DNA of 38,318 bases, from positions 1 through 38,318 of the forward strand of contig CAMWUR010000015.1 of the NCBI GenBank assembly GCA_947177485.1, given 5' to 3'. A model generated the notes under the pieces. That model had not been told where the DNA came from, did not search any database, and saw only the letters and a program-made list of their open reading frames with translations. This document shows, piece after piece, positions 14,781-24,004 of this stretch; positions within the stretch are counted from its first letter, which is position 1, and every line of letters begins with the position of its first letter. The position numbers were made by a program, and so were the translations under genes. Source of the stretch: an uncultured Helicobacter sp. Lineage in GTDB: Bacteria; Campylobacterota; Campylobacteria; Campylobacterales; Helicobacteraceae.

Positions 14781-15524
14781 TCAGCTATGGTACGTAAAAA
14801 GATTGAGAAATTTCTGTGCTCGCTCGGTTTTGGGACGTACAAAAAATTCTTCTGGCTTGGCAATCTCGACAATCTCGCCCTTATCCATAAATACAATCCG
14901 ATTTGCCACAGCACGTGCAAAGCCCATTTCATGCGTAACAATGAGCATGCTCATTCCTTCGCGCTTGAGTCCTAAAATCACATCGAGGACTTCGCGCACA
15001 ATCTCGGGGTCAAGCGCGGCAGTTACCTCATCAAACAACATCAGCTTGGGATTCATGCACAAACTGCGCACAATCGCAATGCGCTGCTTTTGCCCGCCAC
15101 TAAGCTCACTCGAATAGGCATGCAGTTTGTCTTCGAGCCCAACTTTTGCAAGCCACGCGCGCGCCTCTGCCTCCACTTCATCACGTTTACGTTTTTGCAC
15201 TTTGATGGGTCCAAGAAGCAAATTGTCAAGCACATTGAGATGTTCAAACAGCTCATACGACTGAAACACCATACCCACCTTTTGCCTTATTCTGCGCCAA
15301 TCCTTGAAATGCGAATCGATTTGCTCGCCATCGATGGTCAGATTGCCACTCTCGAAATGTTCGAGCCCATTGACGCAACGCAACAACGTGCTTTTGCCAC
15401 AGCCGCTTGGTCCAAGCAACACCACGACTTCTTGCTGCCCAACGCAAAGGCTGATGTCGCGAAGCGCATGGAATGTGCCATAATGCTTGTGGAGATTCTC
15501 AATCTGCAAAATCAAATTTTCCAT
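14781..15524 (-). CDS. glnQ: Amino-acid ABC transporter ATP-binding protein
   Basis: A 247-residue polar-amino-acid type ATPase (GlnQ/HisP family) that drives uptake with the two adjacent permeases. It has Walker A GPSGCGKST (about residue 36), FQSYELFEHLNVLDN at the Q-loop, signature LSGGQKQR, Walker B LMLFDEVTAALDP and VTHEMGFA at the H-loop. Walker B has DEV where DEP is usual, a mild change that leaves the catalytic glutamate. ATG 15524 overlaps the end of the permease gene by 13 bp; an upstream in-frame extension to 15584 is unlikely. Confidence 0.94.
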   Translation of the reverse strand: MENLILQIENLHKHYGTFHALRDISLCVGQQEVVVLLGPSGCGKSTLLRCVNGLEHFESGNLTIDGEQIDSHFKDWRRIRQKVGMVFQSYELFEHLNVLDNLLLGPIKVQKRKRDEVEAEARAWLAKVGLEDKLHAYSSELSGGQKQRIAIVRSLCMNPKLMLFDEVTAALDPEIVREVLDVILGLKREGMSMLIVTHEMGFARAVANRIVFMDKGEIVEIAKPEEFFVRPKTERAQKFLNLFTYHS

Positions 15525-16171
15525 TTTCGTTCCAATCGTTTTGAATACAAACTCACAGGGTAGCATAACAAAAAATACAACCAAAAAATCAGCCCATAGA
15601 CAAGAATTGGCGCATAGACATCATAGCGGTGGAGCTCGATGATTTGCTGCCCCACCTTGAGCAGCTCAACAACACCGATGAGGAAAGCAAAAGGCGTGCT
15701 TTTGAGCAAGCGCGTAAAGAGATTCATCACCGCGGGCGTGAGCCGCCTAAGCGCCTGTGGAGCGACAACAAACACAAAGATTTGAATGCGGCTAAGAGAC
15801 AATGCGAGTGCAGCTTGGGTTTGGTGCAACGGAATGCTAAAAAGCGCGCCGCGGACAAGGTCCATCATCTCAAAACTGCCCCAAATACTAAAAACGATGA
15901 TTGTTGCACTCACATTGCTAAGATTGAGCCCAAACCAGCGAGAAAACCCAAAATACATCACAAAAAGCCACACAATAAGCGGCATCACACGTACAAACTC
16001 GAGGCAGATTCGCAACACGGCGCGCACAAATGGACTGCCCGCCCACGCGACAAAACCGAGCGCAAGACCACAAACAAGAGAAACAGCCATACTCGCGAAC
16101 GTGATAAATAGAGTCAGAGAGAGTCCATCAAACAGGCGCGAGAGTGTCGTGGCATTGAAAATCTCAAACAC
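15512..16171 (-). CDS. glnP: Amino-acid ABC transporter permease (second)
   Basis: A 219-residue inner-membrane permease of the His/Glu/Gln/Arg type with about five membrane helices. The EAA loop that docks the ATPase reads ALALSLSRIQIFVFVVAPQALRR, with the conserved A-x3-G-like and PQA features (ATPase contact near residues 130-150). The best start is GTG 16171, overlapping the first permease by 8 bp with AAAGG upstream; a TTG at 16189 is an alternative. It would pair with the first permease as a heterodimer. Confidence 0.9.
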   Translation of the reverse strand: MFEIFNATTLSRLFDGLSLTLFITFASMAVSLVCGLALGFVAWAGSPFVRAVLRICLEFVRVMPLIVWLFVMYFGFSRWFGLNLSNVSATIIVFSIWGSFEMMDLVRGALFSIPLHQTQAALALSLSRIQIFVFVVAPQALRRLTPAVMNLFTRLLKSTPFAFLIGVVELLKVGQQIIELHRYDVYAPILVYGLIFWLYFLLCYPVSLYSKRLERKWKI

Positions 16172-16811
16172 GTGCGAGCCTTTTCTCAAGCCGCCCCAAA
16201 AAAAGCGAGAGAGGCAAAATCATCACCAAATAGCACAAAAAGAGCATGAGTAAGAGTTCATCGGTTTTGTAGTAGATGCTGTTGAGCTCGGTCATCTTAT
16301 AGACGACATCGGCGAGCGCGATAATGCTCACAACTGATGTTTCTTTGAGCAAAAAGATGATGTTCGCGCTCAAGCTCGGCATTGCAACCGCGAGTGCCTG
16401 TGGCAGAATCACATAATAAAGATTCTGCCATTCGCTAAGACCCAGCGACATGCCGCTTTGAATCTGCATTGGGCGCACCGATTCGAGCCCCGAGCGCAAC
16501 GATTCTGCCATATAGGAGCCACCAAGAAAGCCTAGCCCAATCACAGCGCATGTGAACGAGGAAAGCGCGATTCCGATTTTGGGAAGTCCATAATACAAGA
16601 AAAAAAGCTGAATGAGCAATGGGGTGTTGCGCGAAATCTCGATATAGAATCGGCAGCAGCGGCTCAAAAATGGGCGCTTGAAATGCAACAACAAGACACA
16701 AAGCACACCGATGGCAACCGAGAACAAAATGCCAAGCGCCGTGAGCCACAATGTGAGCGCAATTCCCTTGCCAAATTCGGGCGCAAAGCGGAGCATGAAT
16801 GCAAAATCCAT
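16164..16811 (-). CDS. glnP: Amino-acid ABC transporter permease (first)
   Basis: First gene of the operon, 215 residues, with the family's pattern of membrane helices. It has the ATPase-docking segment AESLRSGLESVRPMQIQSG followed by GLSEWQNLYYVILPQA, and SRNTPLLIQLFFLYYGLP, which is typical of polar amino-acid permeases. I chose ATG 16811, preceded by AAAGGAT, over earlier in-frame codons at 16889 and 16835, which lie upstream of or across the predicted promoter. The order permease-permease-ATPase-receptor matches H. pylori HP1169-HP1172 as I recall. Confidence 0.92.
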   Translation of the reverse strand: MDFAFMLRFAPEFGKGIALTLWLTALGILFSVAIGVLCVLLLHFKRPFLSRCCRFYIEISRNTPLLIQLFFLYYGLPKIGIALSSFTCAVIGLGFLGGSYMAESLRSGLESVRPMQIQSGMSLGLSEWQNLYYVILPQALAVAMPSLSANIIFLLKETSVVSIIALADVVYKMTELNSIYYKTDELLLMLFLCYLVMILPLSLFLGRLEKRLARV

Positions 16812-16833
16812 AGCGATTCTATCCTTTGTGCCC

Positions 16834-16839
16834 ATTGTA
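16834..16839 (-). promoter_or_regulatory. Predicted -10 of the amino-acid ABC operon
   Basis: On the minus strand GCGCTACAATGGG gives TACAAT, with a start expected near 16828 and a short leader to ATG 16811. Confidence 0.5.
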
Positions 16840-16928
16840 GCGCATTTTGGAAAACCACACGCAAATCCGCACAGATAGAATTGCGACAATTTGCGCGTTC
16901 ATTCATAAGACTTTTACCAAAAATACAT

Positions 16929-16934
16929 TACAAT
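16929..16934 (+). promoter_or_regulatory. Predicted -10 of the DUF507-carA operon
   Basis: CATTACAATGCG gives TACAAT 34 bp before ATG 16968, divergent from the ABC operon promoter about 90 bp away. Confidence 0.5.
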
Positions 16935-16967
16935 GCGAACAAGCAAACAATGAAAAGGAGGCTAGGT

Positions 16968-17522
16968 ATGAAATTACGACTCTCTCACGCCCCCTATATC
17001 GCTAATAAAATCGCGCTTGATTTGGTGCATTCAGGCGTTGTCGAGCTCGATTCGCAGCCGCTCGAAAAGCTTGCTGAAATCTCACGCATTGTGCTTGAAA
17101 AAGACATCAAGTCCGAGCAGATACTCGAAGAAGAGGTACGCGAGATTCTCGAAAATCGTGTTGATGAAATCGAGTTTTTGCGCGCCGATGAGCGCGCTCT
17201 TTTTTGGCTTGTCAAAAAAGAATTGGCAAACAAAAAAGGGATTCCACTCGGCAAAGACGAACGTTACAACAACTTATCCCATGCAATCCTAGACGCAATC
17301 ATTCAAGAAGACATCGTTTGGTTCGATGTTCCTGAAAATCGGATTCGCAACATCATCTACAAAGCCATCAATGACTACACACGAATCTATGAATCCATCG
17401 AGGATTTTGTCGAAGAAAAAATCAAGAGTTACAAGCGCCGCATTGTTGTTGGCAGCGAGGAATACGACATCATCTTTGAGAAACTCTATGAAGAAGAATT
17501 GCGCAAGCGAGGTTTCCTATGA
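16968..17522 (+). CDS. DUF507 family protein
   Basis: A soluble, strongly charged 184-residue protein that I recognise as DUF507, a family of unknown function found in Campylobacterota and some other phyla. It has no membrane segment or signal peptide and is predicted largely helical. The segment ILENRVDEIEFLRADERALFW and the C-terminal VVGSEEYDIIFEKLYEEEL are its most distinctive parts. AAAGGAGG precedes ATG 16968. Its stop codon overlaps the start of carA (ATGA), and the pairing with carA is also known to me from H. pylori (HP1236-HP1237), which suggests a link to carbamoyl-phosphate synthesis or simple co-expression. Confidence 0.85.
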   Translation: MKLRLSHAPYIANKIALDLVHSGVVELDSQPLEKLAEISRIVLEKDIKSEQILEEEVREILENRVDEIEFLRADERALFWLVKKELANKKGIPLGKDERYNNLSHAILDAIIQEDIVWFDVPENRIRNIIYKAINDYTRIYESIEDFVEEKIKSYKRRIVVGSEEYDIIFEKLYEEELRKRGFL

Positions 17523-18652
17523 ATTCCCTTATCCCAGCATGTGTGTGCTTTGAAAATGGCTATTGTGTCGAGTGCTTAAGCTTTGGTGCGAGCAAAGAAA
17601 GCATTGGTGAAGCCGTGTTTAATACCTCGATGACAGGCTATCAAGAAATCGCGAGCGACCCGAGTTATGCGGGGCAGTTTGTGGTTTTTACGATGCCCGA
17701 AATTGGAATCGTTGGCTGCAACGACAACGACAAGGAGAGTCGCGGCATCTTTGCGCGCGGAATCCTTGTCAATCGCTATTCCTCTTGCGTGTCCAACTTC
17801 CGCGCCACGCAAAGCCTCGCTGAATTTTTACGTACACATGATGCAATGGGAATCTGTGGGCTTGATACGCGCAAAATCGTCCAAATGTTGCGCGTTGAGG
17901 GCGCTATGGCGATGATTGCTTCGACTCAAAACTTTGATAAGGAATCGCTGCTTGCCACGCTCCGTGCAGCACCAAAAATTTCTGAACAAAATCTTGTCGC
18001 ACAATGTTCGACAAAAGAACCCTACACACACAATTTAGCAAATTTTGATTTCGTTACCCAAAGCTATCCCAGCAAGCCCACAACGCGCAAAATTGTCGCG
18101 ATTGACTTCGGAATCAAACGTGCGATTCTCAACAACCTTGTCGAGGCGGGCTTTGCTGTCGAGGTGATTCCGCACAGCTTCAATGCCCAATCTCTGATTG
18201 CGCGCTACAACGCACATGAGATGGACGCTGTTTTTTTGAGCAACGGACCCGGAGACCCACGTTTCTTGGGTGCAGAAATCGAACAAATCCAACATTTGAT
18301 TGCCGCGAAAATTCCCATATTTGGCATTTGTCTTGGACATCAGCTGCTTTCTATCGCGCAAGGTTTTCCCACCTATAAGCTCAAATTTGGGCACCACGGA
18401 GGCAACCACCCCGTGAAGAATCTGCGCACGGGCGCTGTCGAAATCACATCGCAAAACCACATCTACTCTGTCCCTGATTCGATTGAGCAAATTGCCGATG
18501 TTACACATCGCAATCTTTTCGATGGCACAATCGAAGGACTGCAATATAAAGACCACCTTATTTTTTCTGTCCAACACCACCCCGAAGCCTCGCCTGGACC
18601 CACAGAATCCACGCCACTTTTTGCCGAATTTGCACGTTTGCTATGTTGCTAG
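17519..18652 (+). CDS. carA: Carbamoyl-phosphate synthase small subunit
   Basis: CarA is the glutaminase subunit that feeds ammonia to CarB for carbamoyl phosphate, used for pyrimidines and arginine. The 377-residue product has the N-terminal CarA domain (GEAVFNTSMTGYQEIASDPSY) and a class I glutamine amidotransferase domain with the nucleophile in IFGICLGHQLLS (near residue 266), plus FLSNGPGDP and the histidine-glutamate pair in FSVQHHPEASPGPTES. It overlaps the DUF507 stop by 4 bp and the following glycosyltransferase start by 10 bp. carB is not in the window. Confidence 0.97.
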   Translation: MNSLIPACVCFENGYCVECLSFGASKESIGEAVFNTSMTGYQEIASDPSYAGQFVVFTMPEIGIVGCNDNDKESRGIFARGILVNRYSSCVSNFRATQSLAEFLRTHDAMGICGLDTRKIVQMLRVEGAMAMIASTQNFDKESLLATLRAAPKISEQNLVAQCSTKEPYTHNLANFDFVTQSYPSKPTTRKIVAIDFGIKRAILNNLVEAGFAVEVIPHSFNAQSLIARYNAHEMDAVFLSNGPGDPRFLGAEIEQIQHLIAAKIPIFGICLGHQLLSIAQGFPTYKLKFGHHGGNHPVKNLRTGAVEITSQNHIYSVPDSIEQIADVTHRNLFDGTIEGLQYKDHLIFSVQHHPEASPGPTESTPLFAEFARLLCC

Positions 18653-19593
18653 AACTGCCGCTTGTCTCCATTATCATCGCTGCATACAATGCACAGAAAT
18701 ATATCGAAAAATGCCTACATAGCTGCCTTGAGCAGACGTATCAAAATATCGAAATCATACTTGTCGACGATGGCAGCGAAGATGGCACGGTTGCGCTCGC
18801 ACAGAATCTTGCGACAGATTCACGCATGCGCATTGTGCGCAACGAAAGCAATCTCGGGACTTTTGAAGCACGGCTTGTGGGGCTACACAACGCGCGCGGG
18901 GACTTTGTCGCATTTGTCGATTCCGATGACCACATCGCGCCCGAGTTTTGCGAAGCCATGCTCGCCGAGTTTGCCCAAAAGGGCGATAGCATCGATATGG
19001 TCGCTTGTCAATATTTTGTCGAACCTATCGGTGTTTTACGTCATACATGCACGAATCTTTATGAAACTCTGCTAGGTTCACAAATTTGGAAACTCTACCG
19101 CACAGCAGCATTACGTGGCGCAAGCGCACTGTGTGCAAGGATTCTCGCCTCGTATGACACGCGCGAGCTTGTGGGGCTTGAAGATGTGTTGTTTTCGCTT
19201 TTTTTGTTGCCGTCTATACGCGGATTTGGCTATGTTGCTGCGCCACTTTATTTCTATGCTGACAATCCCGAATCGATGACACGGCGACCCTCGATTCGCT
19301 ACTGCGCAAGCGCCGCTCGTTCGCTTGCACTAGTCGAAACCGTACTTTGTTCGCCAGCCTATAAGATTCCGCCAGCAGCTGACGACTATCTCCATACGTT
19401 TCTCATGCACACAAAATATAATTTCTATATCTATCAACGACACAATCAAGAGCTTGTTTGTCTCGATGGCTCGATAAAAACGCGCTTTGTGTATCTGCAA
19501 GCGCTCATGTATGCAGCATATTTTGAAAAACCATTGCGCTGTGCACTGCGTGCGCTAGGCTATTGCGCAAGTTTTGGGAAAATCAGGCGATGA
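18643..19593 (+). CDS. GT2 glycosyltransferase, first of a tandem pair
   Basis: A 316-residue family 2 glycosyltransferase with a GT-A fold: SIIIAAYNAQKYIEKCLHS at residues about 9-27, VDDGSEDGT near 41, and the metal-binding DSDDH near 93. Such enzymes transfer a sugar from a nucleotide donor; surface glycans such as lipooligosaccharide are the usual target in this phylum, but donor and acceptor cannot be read from sequence. There are no membrane segments. The start overlaps carA and the stop overlaps the next gene (ATGA). It is clearly related to the next gene along its full length, including similar endings (YCASFGKIRR against YCLSFGVIKR). Confidence 0.9.
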   Translation: MLLELPLVSIIIAAYNAQKYIEKCLHSCLEQTYQNIEIILVDDGSEDGTVALAQNLATDSRMRIVRNESNLGTFEARLVGLHNARGDFVAFVDSDDHIAPEFCEAMLAEFAQKGDSIDMVACQYFVEPIGVLRHTCTNLYETLLGSQIWKLYRTAALRGASALCARILASYDTRELVGLEDVLFSLFLLPSIRGFGYVAAPLYFYADNPESMTRRPSIRYCASAARSLALVETVLCSPAYKIPPAADDYLHTFLMHTKYNFYIYQRHNQELVCLDGSIKTRFVYLQALMYAAYFEKPLRCALRALGYCASFGKIRR

Positions 19594-20576
19594 GCGAGAA
19601 CTATTCACTAGAACCTTTCGTGTCTCTGATAATCCCTGCATATAATGCAGAGAATTTTTTACAAAAGTCTGTCCAATCCTGCTTGGAACAATCGCATAAG
19701 AATCTCGAGATTCTCATCATCGATGATGGCAGCACCGATTCCACACTCCAAATCGCACATGAGCTTGCACAAAATCATACGCGAATCAAAGTCTTTGCTC
19801 AAAGCCAAAATCGTGGGACATTTGCTGCAAGGGCGCGAGGAATCGAAGAATCAAGAGGCGATTTTATTGCATTTGTCGATGCTGATGATTGGATAGAACC
19901 CGAGTTTTGCGCTCAAATGGTTGCGGCAATTATGCGCAAGGGCGATTTTGCAAATGCAACAGCAGATTTTGCAGTTTGCCATTATTTTCTTGGGGATTTG
20001 CCAAAAATCCGTGTCTTTGACAATAAAGTTGCGGGCACACGTATCGTGAACTGGGCATGTCTCTATCGCCGTGCACTATTATTGCAGGCTCTTAGCCTCT
20101 GTACGCGCGTTTTTGGCGAGATTCCAAACGGGCTTTTTAGCGGCGAAGACACGCTTATGGGGCTACTCATCATCTCTTTTGTACGCGATTGTAGCGTTAT
20201 GAACGCTCCGCTGTATCATTACACACAGCATGACGAATCCACCACACACTCTGCGGCTTTGCGACCCAAAAGATTGCAAAATGCTGCTTTGTGTTTTGAT
20301 TTGGGCAAAACGCTCCAAGCCCACCCAGCATGGAATCCCTCTTTGCCCGTTCGTGAATTTGCACACACAACAAGCAATCTTGCAATCTATGAATTTTATA
20401 TTTTGCAGCGCCATACAGATTCTATTATGATGCTCCAAAGCGAACAGCAATCCTACCTTGTGCGCCTCCCGCCCTATCTCTGCGCGCTGCTCTGCGCACG
20501 GCGCTACCATTGGCGCTGGCGCAATGATTTGCGCATTGTTCTTTATTGCTTAAGCTTTGGTGTCATCAAGAGATAA
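19590..20576 (+). CDS. GT2 glycosyltransferase, second of a tandem pair
   Basis: A 328-residue paralogue of the preceding gene, with SLIIPAYNAENFLQKSVQS, IDDGSTDST and the DADDW metal motif in the same positions. Both also share GTFEAR/GTFAAR after the IDDGS motif and an SLCTRVFGEI/ALCARILASY segment. The pair most likely arose by tandem duplication and then diverged. ATG 19590 overlaps the previous stop codon, so the two are translated together. Substrate is unknown; a glycan-chain role is inference. The gap to cheV (20577-20714) holds only a promoter. Confidence 0.9.
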   Translation: MSENYSLEPFVSLIIPAYNAENFLQKSVQSCLEQSHKNLEILIIDDGSTDSTLQIAHELAQNHTRIKVFAQSQNRGTFAARARGIEESRGDFIAFVDADDWIEPEFCAQMVAAIMRKGDFANATADFAVCHYFLGDLPKIRVFDNKVAGTRIVNWACLYRRALLLQALSLCTRVFGEIPNGLFSGEDTLMGLLIISFVRDCSVMNAPLYHYTQHDESTTHSAALRPKRLQNAALCFDLGKTLQAHPAWNPSLPVREFAHTTSNLAIYEFYILQRHTDSIMMLQSEQQSYLVRLPPYLCALLCARRYHWRWRNDLRIVLYCLSFGVIKR

Positions 20577-20680
20577 ATGGGCTATCGCGATAACAAAGAT
20601 TTCTTATTAAAATGTCTCATCAAATCTGTGTGTATTCTATTTCAAATTAAAGCATTTTCGATGTATTGATGAACTTATGC

Positions 20681-20686
20681 TATAAT
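20681..20686 (+). promoter_or_regulatory. Predicted extended -10 of the cheV-lpxC-dnaB-comEC cluster
   Basis: TTATGCTATAATC is a good extended -10, 29 bp before ATG 20715. It is the only clear promoter before a run of closely packed genes. Confidence 0.6.
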
Positions 20687-20714
20687 CTAGGCATGATACT
20701 AAAAAGGGTAGAAT

Positions 20715-21683
20715 ATGGCGAGTTTGTCCCAAGTTGACCAAATCACCAACCTGCATAAAAACAATGAATTGCAGCTTTTATGCTTTCGACTCGAGAAAGA
20801 CAAAGACCTCTATGGAGTCAATGTTTTCAAGATTCGCGAAGTCATCAAATACAAAGGCGGCATCACGATGATTACGCACAACACGAGCTCGCTTGTCGAG
20901 GGGCTCATCACAATGCGTGAGCTGACCATTCCGCTGATTGATTTACGCAAATGGTTCTACTATGACCCGCGCTTGCCAAATCGAGATTTACGTCAATACG
21001 CGATTGTGCGCGAAAAAGATGATGAGGACATCATCATGATTTGCGAGTTTTCGCGTTGGAAAATCGGTGTGCGAATCTATGAAGCCGACAGAATTTTGAA
21101 CAAAAAATGGACAGAGATTGAACAAACCTCCGGACTTAGCACGGCGACAACCCAAAATAGCAAACTCGTGAGCCGCACGCGCTATTTTGATGGCTCGCTC
21201 GTGCAGATTGTCGATATTGAAAAAATGCTTGTTGAGGCGTTTCCATGGATTGAAACCGAAAAAGAAGAGGAGATGAAGCGCCTGCAACGATTCGACATCG
21301 ACAAAGACATCTTGCTCGCAGACGATTCGCCAAGTGTACTCAAAACAATGCGCAATATCTTGCAAAATGCAGGTGTACATCATCAAGACTTTCCTAATGG
21401 GCAACGATTGCTCGATTATATCTTTAGCCCCACAACCAACATCGACAAAATCGGCATGGTGATTACGGACCTAGAAATGCCCGAGGCAAGCGGCTTTGAA
21501 GTCATCAAGCAACTCAAGGCAAATCCCGCGACATCGCATATCCCTGTGGTTGTCAATTCATCGATGAGTGGCAGCAGCAACGAAGAGCTCGCACGTTCGC
21601 TCAATGCTGATGATTTTATCAGCAAATCCCAGCCAATGCAGGTGGAGGAATGTATCCGTAAATTTTTGATGAAAAATAAATAA
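20715..21683 (+). CDS. cheV: Chemotaxis coupling protein CheV
   Basis: CheV joins a CheW-like coupling domain (residues about 15-175) to a receiver domain (about 195-320), linking chemoreceptors to CheA and tuning the response when phosphorylated. The receiver has the acidic pair in LLADDSPS, the phospho-acceptor aspartate in MVITDLEMPEASGF (about residue 256), and the lysine in DDFISKSQP. The product has 322 residues. Helicobacter species carry several CheV proteins; the sequence resembles the CheV1 type, but I cannot separate the paralogues with certainty. It is followed 9 bp later by lpxC. Confidence 0.94.
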   Translation: MASLSQVDQITNLHKNNELQLLCFRLEKDKDLYGVNVFKIREVIKYKGGITMITHNTSSLVEGLITMRELTIPLIDLRKWFYYDPRLPNRDLRQYAIVREKDDEDIIMICEFSRWKIGVRIYEADRILNKKWTEIEQTSGLSTATTQNSKLVSRTRYFDGSLVQIVDIEKMLVEAFPWIETEKEEEMKRLQRFDIDKDILLADDSPSVLKTMRNILQNAGVHHQDFPNGQRLLDYIFSPTTNIDKIGMVITDLEMPEASGFEVIKQLKANPATSHIPVVVNSSMSGSSNEELARSLNADDFISKSQPMQVEECIRKFLMKNK

Positions 21684-21692
21684 GGAAAAAAT

Positions 21693-22583
21693 ATGCAGCA
21701 AACAACGATTCAAAATCCCGTTGCCCTCACCGGAATCGGGCTGCACAAAGGCGTGCCCGTGCATTTGCGCCTCGAGCCAGCGGAGGCAAACAGCGGACTT
21801 GTTTTTGTGCGCACCGACAAAAATGCAAGCGTGCGGCTTTCTCCGGAAGCTGTTGTGGACACAACAATGGCAACAGTGATTGCCGCAGAAGGACATAAAA
21901 TCTCAACAATCGAACATCTTTTATCCGCAATCTATGCGCATGGAATCGATAATCTCCGCATTTTGATTGATAATGAAGAAATCCCCATCATGGACGGCAG
22001 CAGCATCGGCTTTTGCCTGCTTCTTAGCGAAGCAGGAATTCGCGAACTAGACGCGCCCAAGCAAGTCATGCGGCTCAAACGCAAAATCGAGGTCAAAGAC
22101 GGCGATAAATTCGTTCGTATCGCGCCCAGCAATGCATGCAATTTTGATTTCACCATTGCATTCCCACACCCGCTCATTGGCAGACAACACCATCATTTTG
22201 CCTTTAGTACCAAAGGATACAGAGCCGAAATCGCAAAAGCACGTACCTTTGGATTTTTGCATGAAGTACAATATCTACGTAGCAAGAATCTCGCGCTTGG
22301 TGGCTCACTCGATAATGCCATTGTGCTCGATGATTCCAAGATTCTCAATGAAGAGGGCTTGCGCTATGCGAATGAATTTGTGCGGCACAAAATCCTCGAT
22401 GCGCTTGGCGATATGGCATTGCTCGGTTACCCTATTATCGGCGATTATACCTCGTTTGCAGGCAGCCATGCGCTCAATCACTTGCTGACTAAAGCCATTT
22501 TGGAATCCTCAAAAAATTATGAAATCCTTACAATCGGCGAGCACAAAGAATTGAGCTTCCATGAGATTCTCGCGCTAGGCTAA
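21693..22583 (+). CDS. lpxC: UDP-3-O-acyl-N-acetylglucosamine deacetylase
   Basis: LpxC is the zinc-dependent deacetylase that commits the cell to lipid A synthesis. The 296-residue product begins [18 protein letters not shown] and has the zinc motif [18 protein letters not shown] (first histidine near residue 76). [10 protein letters not shown] follows, then the [14 protein letters not shown] segment that carries further metal ligands, and the general-base histidine in [16 protein letters not shown] lies before ATG 21693. It sits between cheV and dnaB with very short gaps. Confidence 0.97.
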   Translation: MQQTTIQNPVALTGIGLHKGVPVHLRLEPAEANSGLVFVRTDKNASVRLSPEAVVDTTMATVIAAEGHKISTIEHLLSAIYAHGIDNLRILIDNEEIPIMDGSSIGFCLLLSEAGIRELDAPKQVMRLKRKIEVKDGDKFVRIAPSNACNFDFTIAFPHPLIGRQHHHFAFSTKGYRAEIAKARTFGFLHEVQYLRSKNLALGGSLDNAIVLDDSKILNEEGLRYANEFVRHKILDALGDMALLGYPIIGDYTSFAGSHALNHLLTKAILESSKNYEILTIGEHKELSFHEILALG

Positions 22584-22585
22584 AC

Positions 22586-24004
22586 TTGCAGGACACTATC
22601 ATCGAAATTGAGCGCGCGCTTTTAAGCGCGATTTTTTTTGACCCGCAATGCTTTGAGGAAGTCTATGCGCGCCTAAATGCGCATGATTTTTCATACAAAG
22701 CACATCAGAGTATCTTTCGCGCGCTTTTGGAGCTGCATGCCGCCGAAATGCCGCTTGATGAGGAATTTGTCCTCAAAAAATCGACACCAAAAGCACCGAT
22801 TGAACGTGAAGAATTGTTGCAAATTCTTGGCACAAATCCCATTATCCAATTTGAACGTTACATTGACGAAATCAAAGATAACTCGATTAAACGTAGGCTC
22901 AACCACCTTGCCACAATCATCAAGAATCAAACCAACGATGAAGGCAACAGCTCGGAACAGATTCTCGAAAATATCGAACATGAAGTTTTCAAGATTTCGC
23001 AAGAAAGCGCGCAGCATGATTTTCGCGAATCCAAAGACATCATTAGCGCAACCCTTGAACTTATCAAGTCCGTCAAGGAACGGGGCAACACGATTCTGAT
23101 TGGGCTTGATACGGGCTTTAGTCAGCTCAATCGACTCACAACGGGCTTCAACAATGGCGATTTGGTCATCATCGCCGCACGTCCTTCGATGGGCAAAACG
23201 GCGTTTGCACTGAATATCGCACAAAATGTGCTAGAACACAACAAGGGCGTGGCAATTTTTTCACTCGAAATGGCAGCAGAACAGCTCATGTTGCGTTTGC
23301 TTTCGATGAAAACCTCGATTCCATTGCAGGATTTGCGCGTGGGCAACTTGGACGATTCGCAAATCTCGCAACTAAGCGCCGCAAGCGATGCGATTGCGAA
23401 ACGTCCGCTGTTTGTCGATGACGGCGGGCTGCTTGGAATCTCGTTGTTGCGCTCCAAAATGCGCAAACTCAAAGCGCGCCACCCCGAAGTTGAGCTTGTC
23501 ATCATCGACTATTTGCAGCTCATGAGCGGAAGCGGCAAGCAAGAGAGACATTTAGAAGTGAGCGAGATTAGCCGTGGGCTGAAGCTGCTTGCACGTGAAT
23601 TGCAGATTCCTGTTATCGCCCTCTCGCAGCTCAACCGCTCGCTTGAGGCGCGCAGCGACAAACGCCCAATGCTCTCTGATTTACGCGAATCAGGAGCAAT
23701 TGAGCAAGACGCCGATTTGATTCTCTTTATCTATCGCGATGATGTCTACAAACAACGAGCAGAAAAAGAAAAAGAAGAGCAAGCAAAAAAAGAGGGTAAA
23801 AATTACCAATCAACTTTTAAAAAACGTTCAAACGAATCTGCCGAAATCATCATCGGCAAACAGCGCAACGGACCCACGGCGATTGTTGAGCTGATGTTTC
23901 AAAACGCCTTTTCGCGCTTTGTTGAGATAGACGAGTCTCCAACGATTGCACTGGACACCACGCCAACAAGAAACGAAACGCAAATCGACTTGCCGCCCGT
24001 GTGA
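22586..24004 (+). CDS. dnaB: Replicative DNA helicase DnaB
   Basis: DnaB is the hexameric helicase that unwinds DNA at the replication fork. The 472-residue product has the N-terminal DnaB domain (IEIERALLSAIFFDP) and the RecA-like motor with Walker A AARPSMGKTAF (about residue 200) and Walker B VELVIIDYLQLMSGSG. The DnaB signature LARELQIPVIALSQLNRSLE and SDLRESGAIEQDADLILFIYR follow. The start is TTG 22586, 2 bp after lpxC; no ATG is suitably placed. No intein or insertion is visible. Its stop overlaps the comEC start (GTGA). Confidence 0.97.
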   Translation: MQDTIIEIERALLSAIFFDPQCFEEVYARLNAHDFSYKAHQSIFRALLELHAAEMPLDEEFVLKKSTPKAPIEREELLQILGTNPIIQFERYIDEIKDNSIKRRLNHLATIIKNQTNDEGNSSEQILENIEHEVFKISQESAQHDFRESKDIISATLELIKSVKERGNTILIGLDTGFSQLNRLTTGFNNGDLVIIAARPSMGKTAFALNIAQNVLEHNKGVAIFSLEMAAEQLMLRLLSMKTSIPLQDLRVGNLDDSQISQLSAASDAIAKRPLFVDDGGLLGISLLRSKMRKLKARHPEVELVIIDYLQLMSGSGKQERHLEVSEISRGLKLLARELQIPVIALSQLNRSLEARSDKRPMLSDLRESGAIEQDADLILFIYRDDVYKQRAEKEKEEQAKKEGKNYQSTFKKRSNESAEIIIGKQRNGPTAIVELMFQNAFSRFVEIDESPTIALDTTPTRNETQIDLPPV

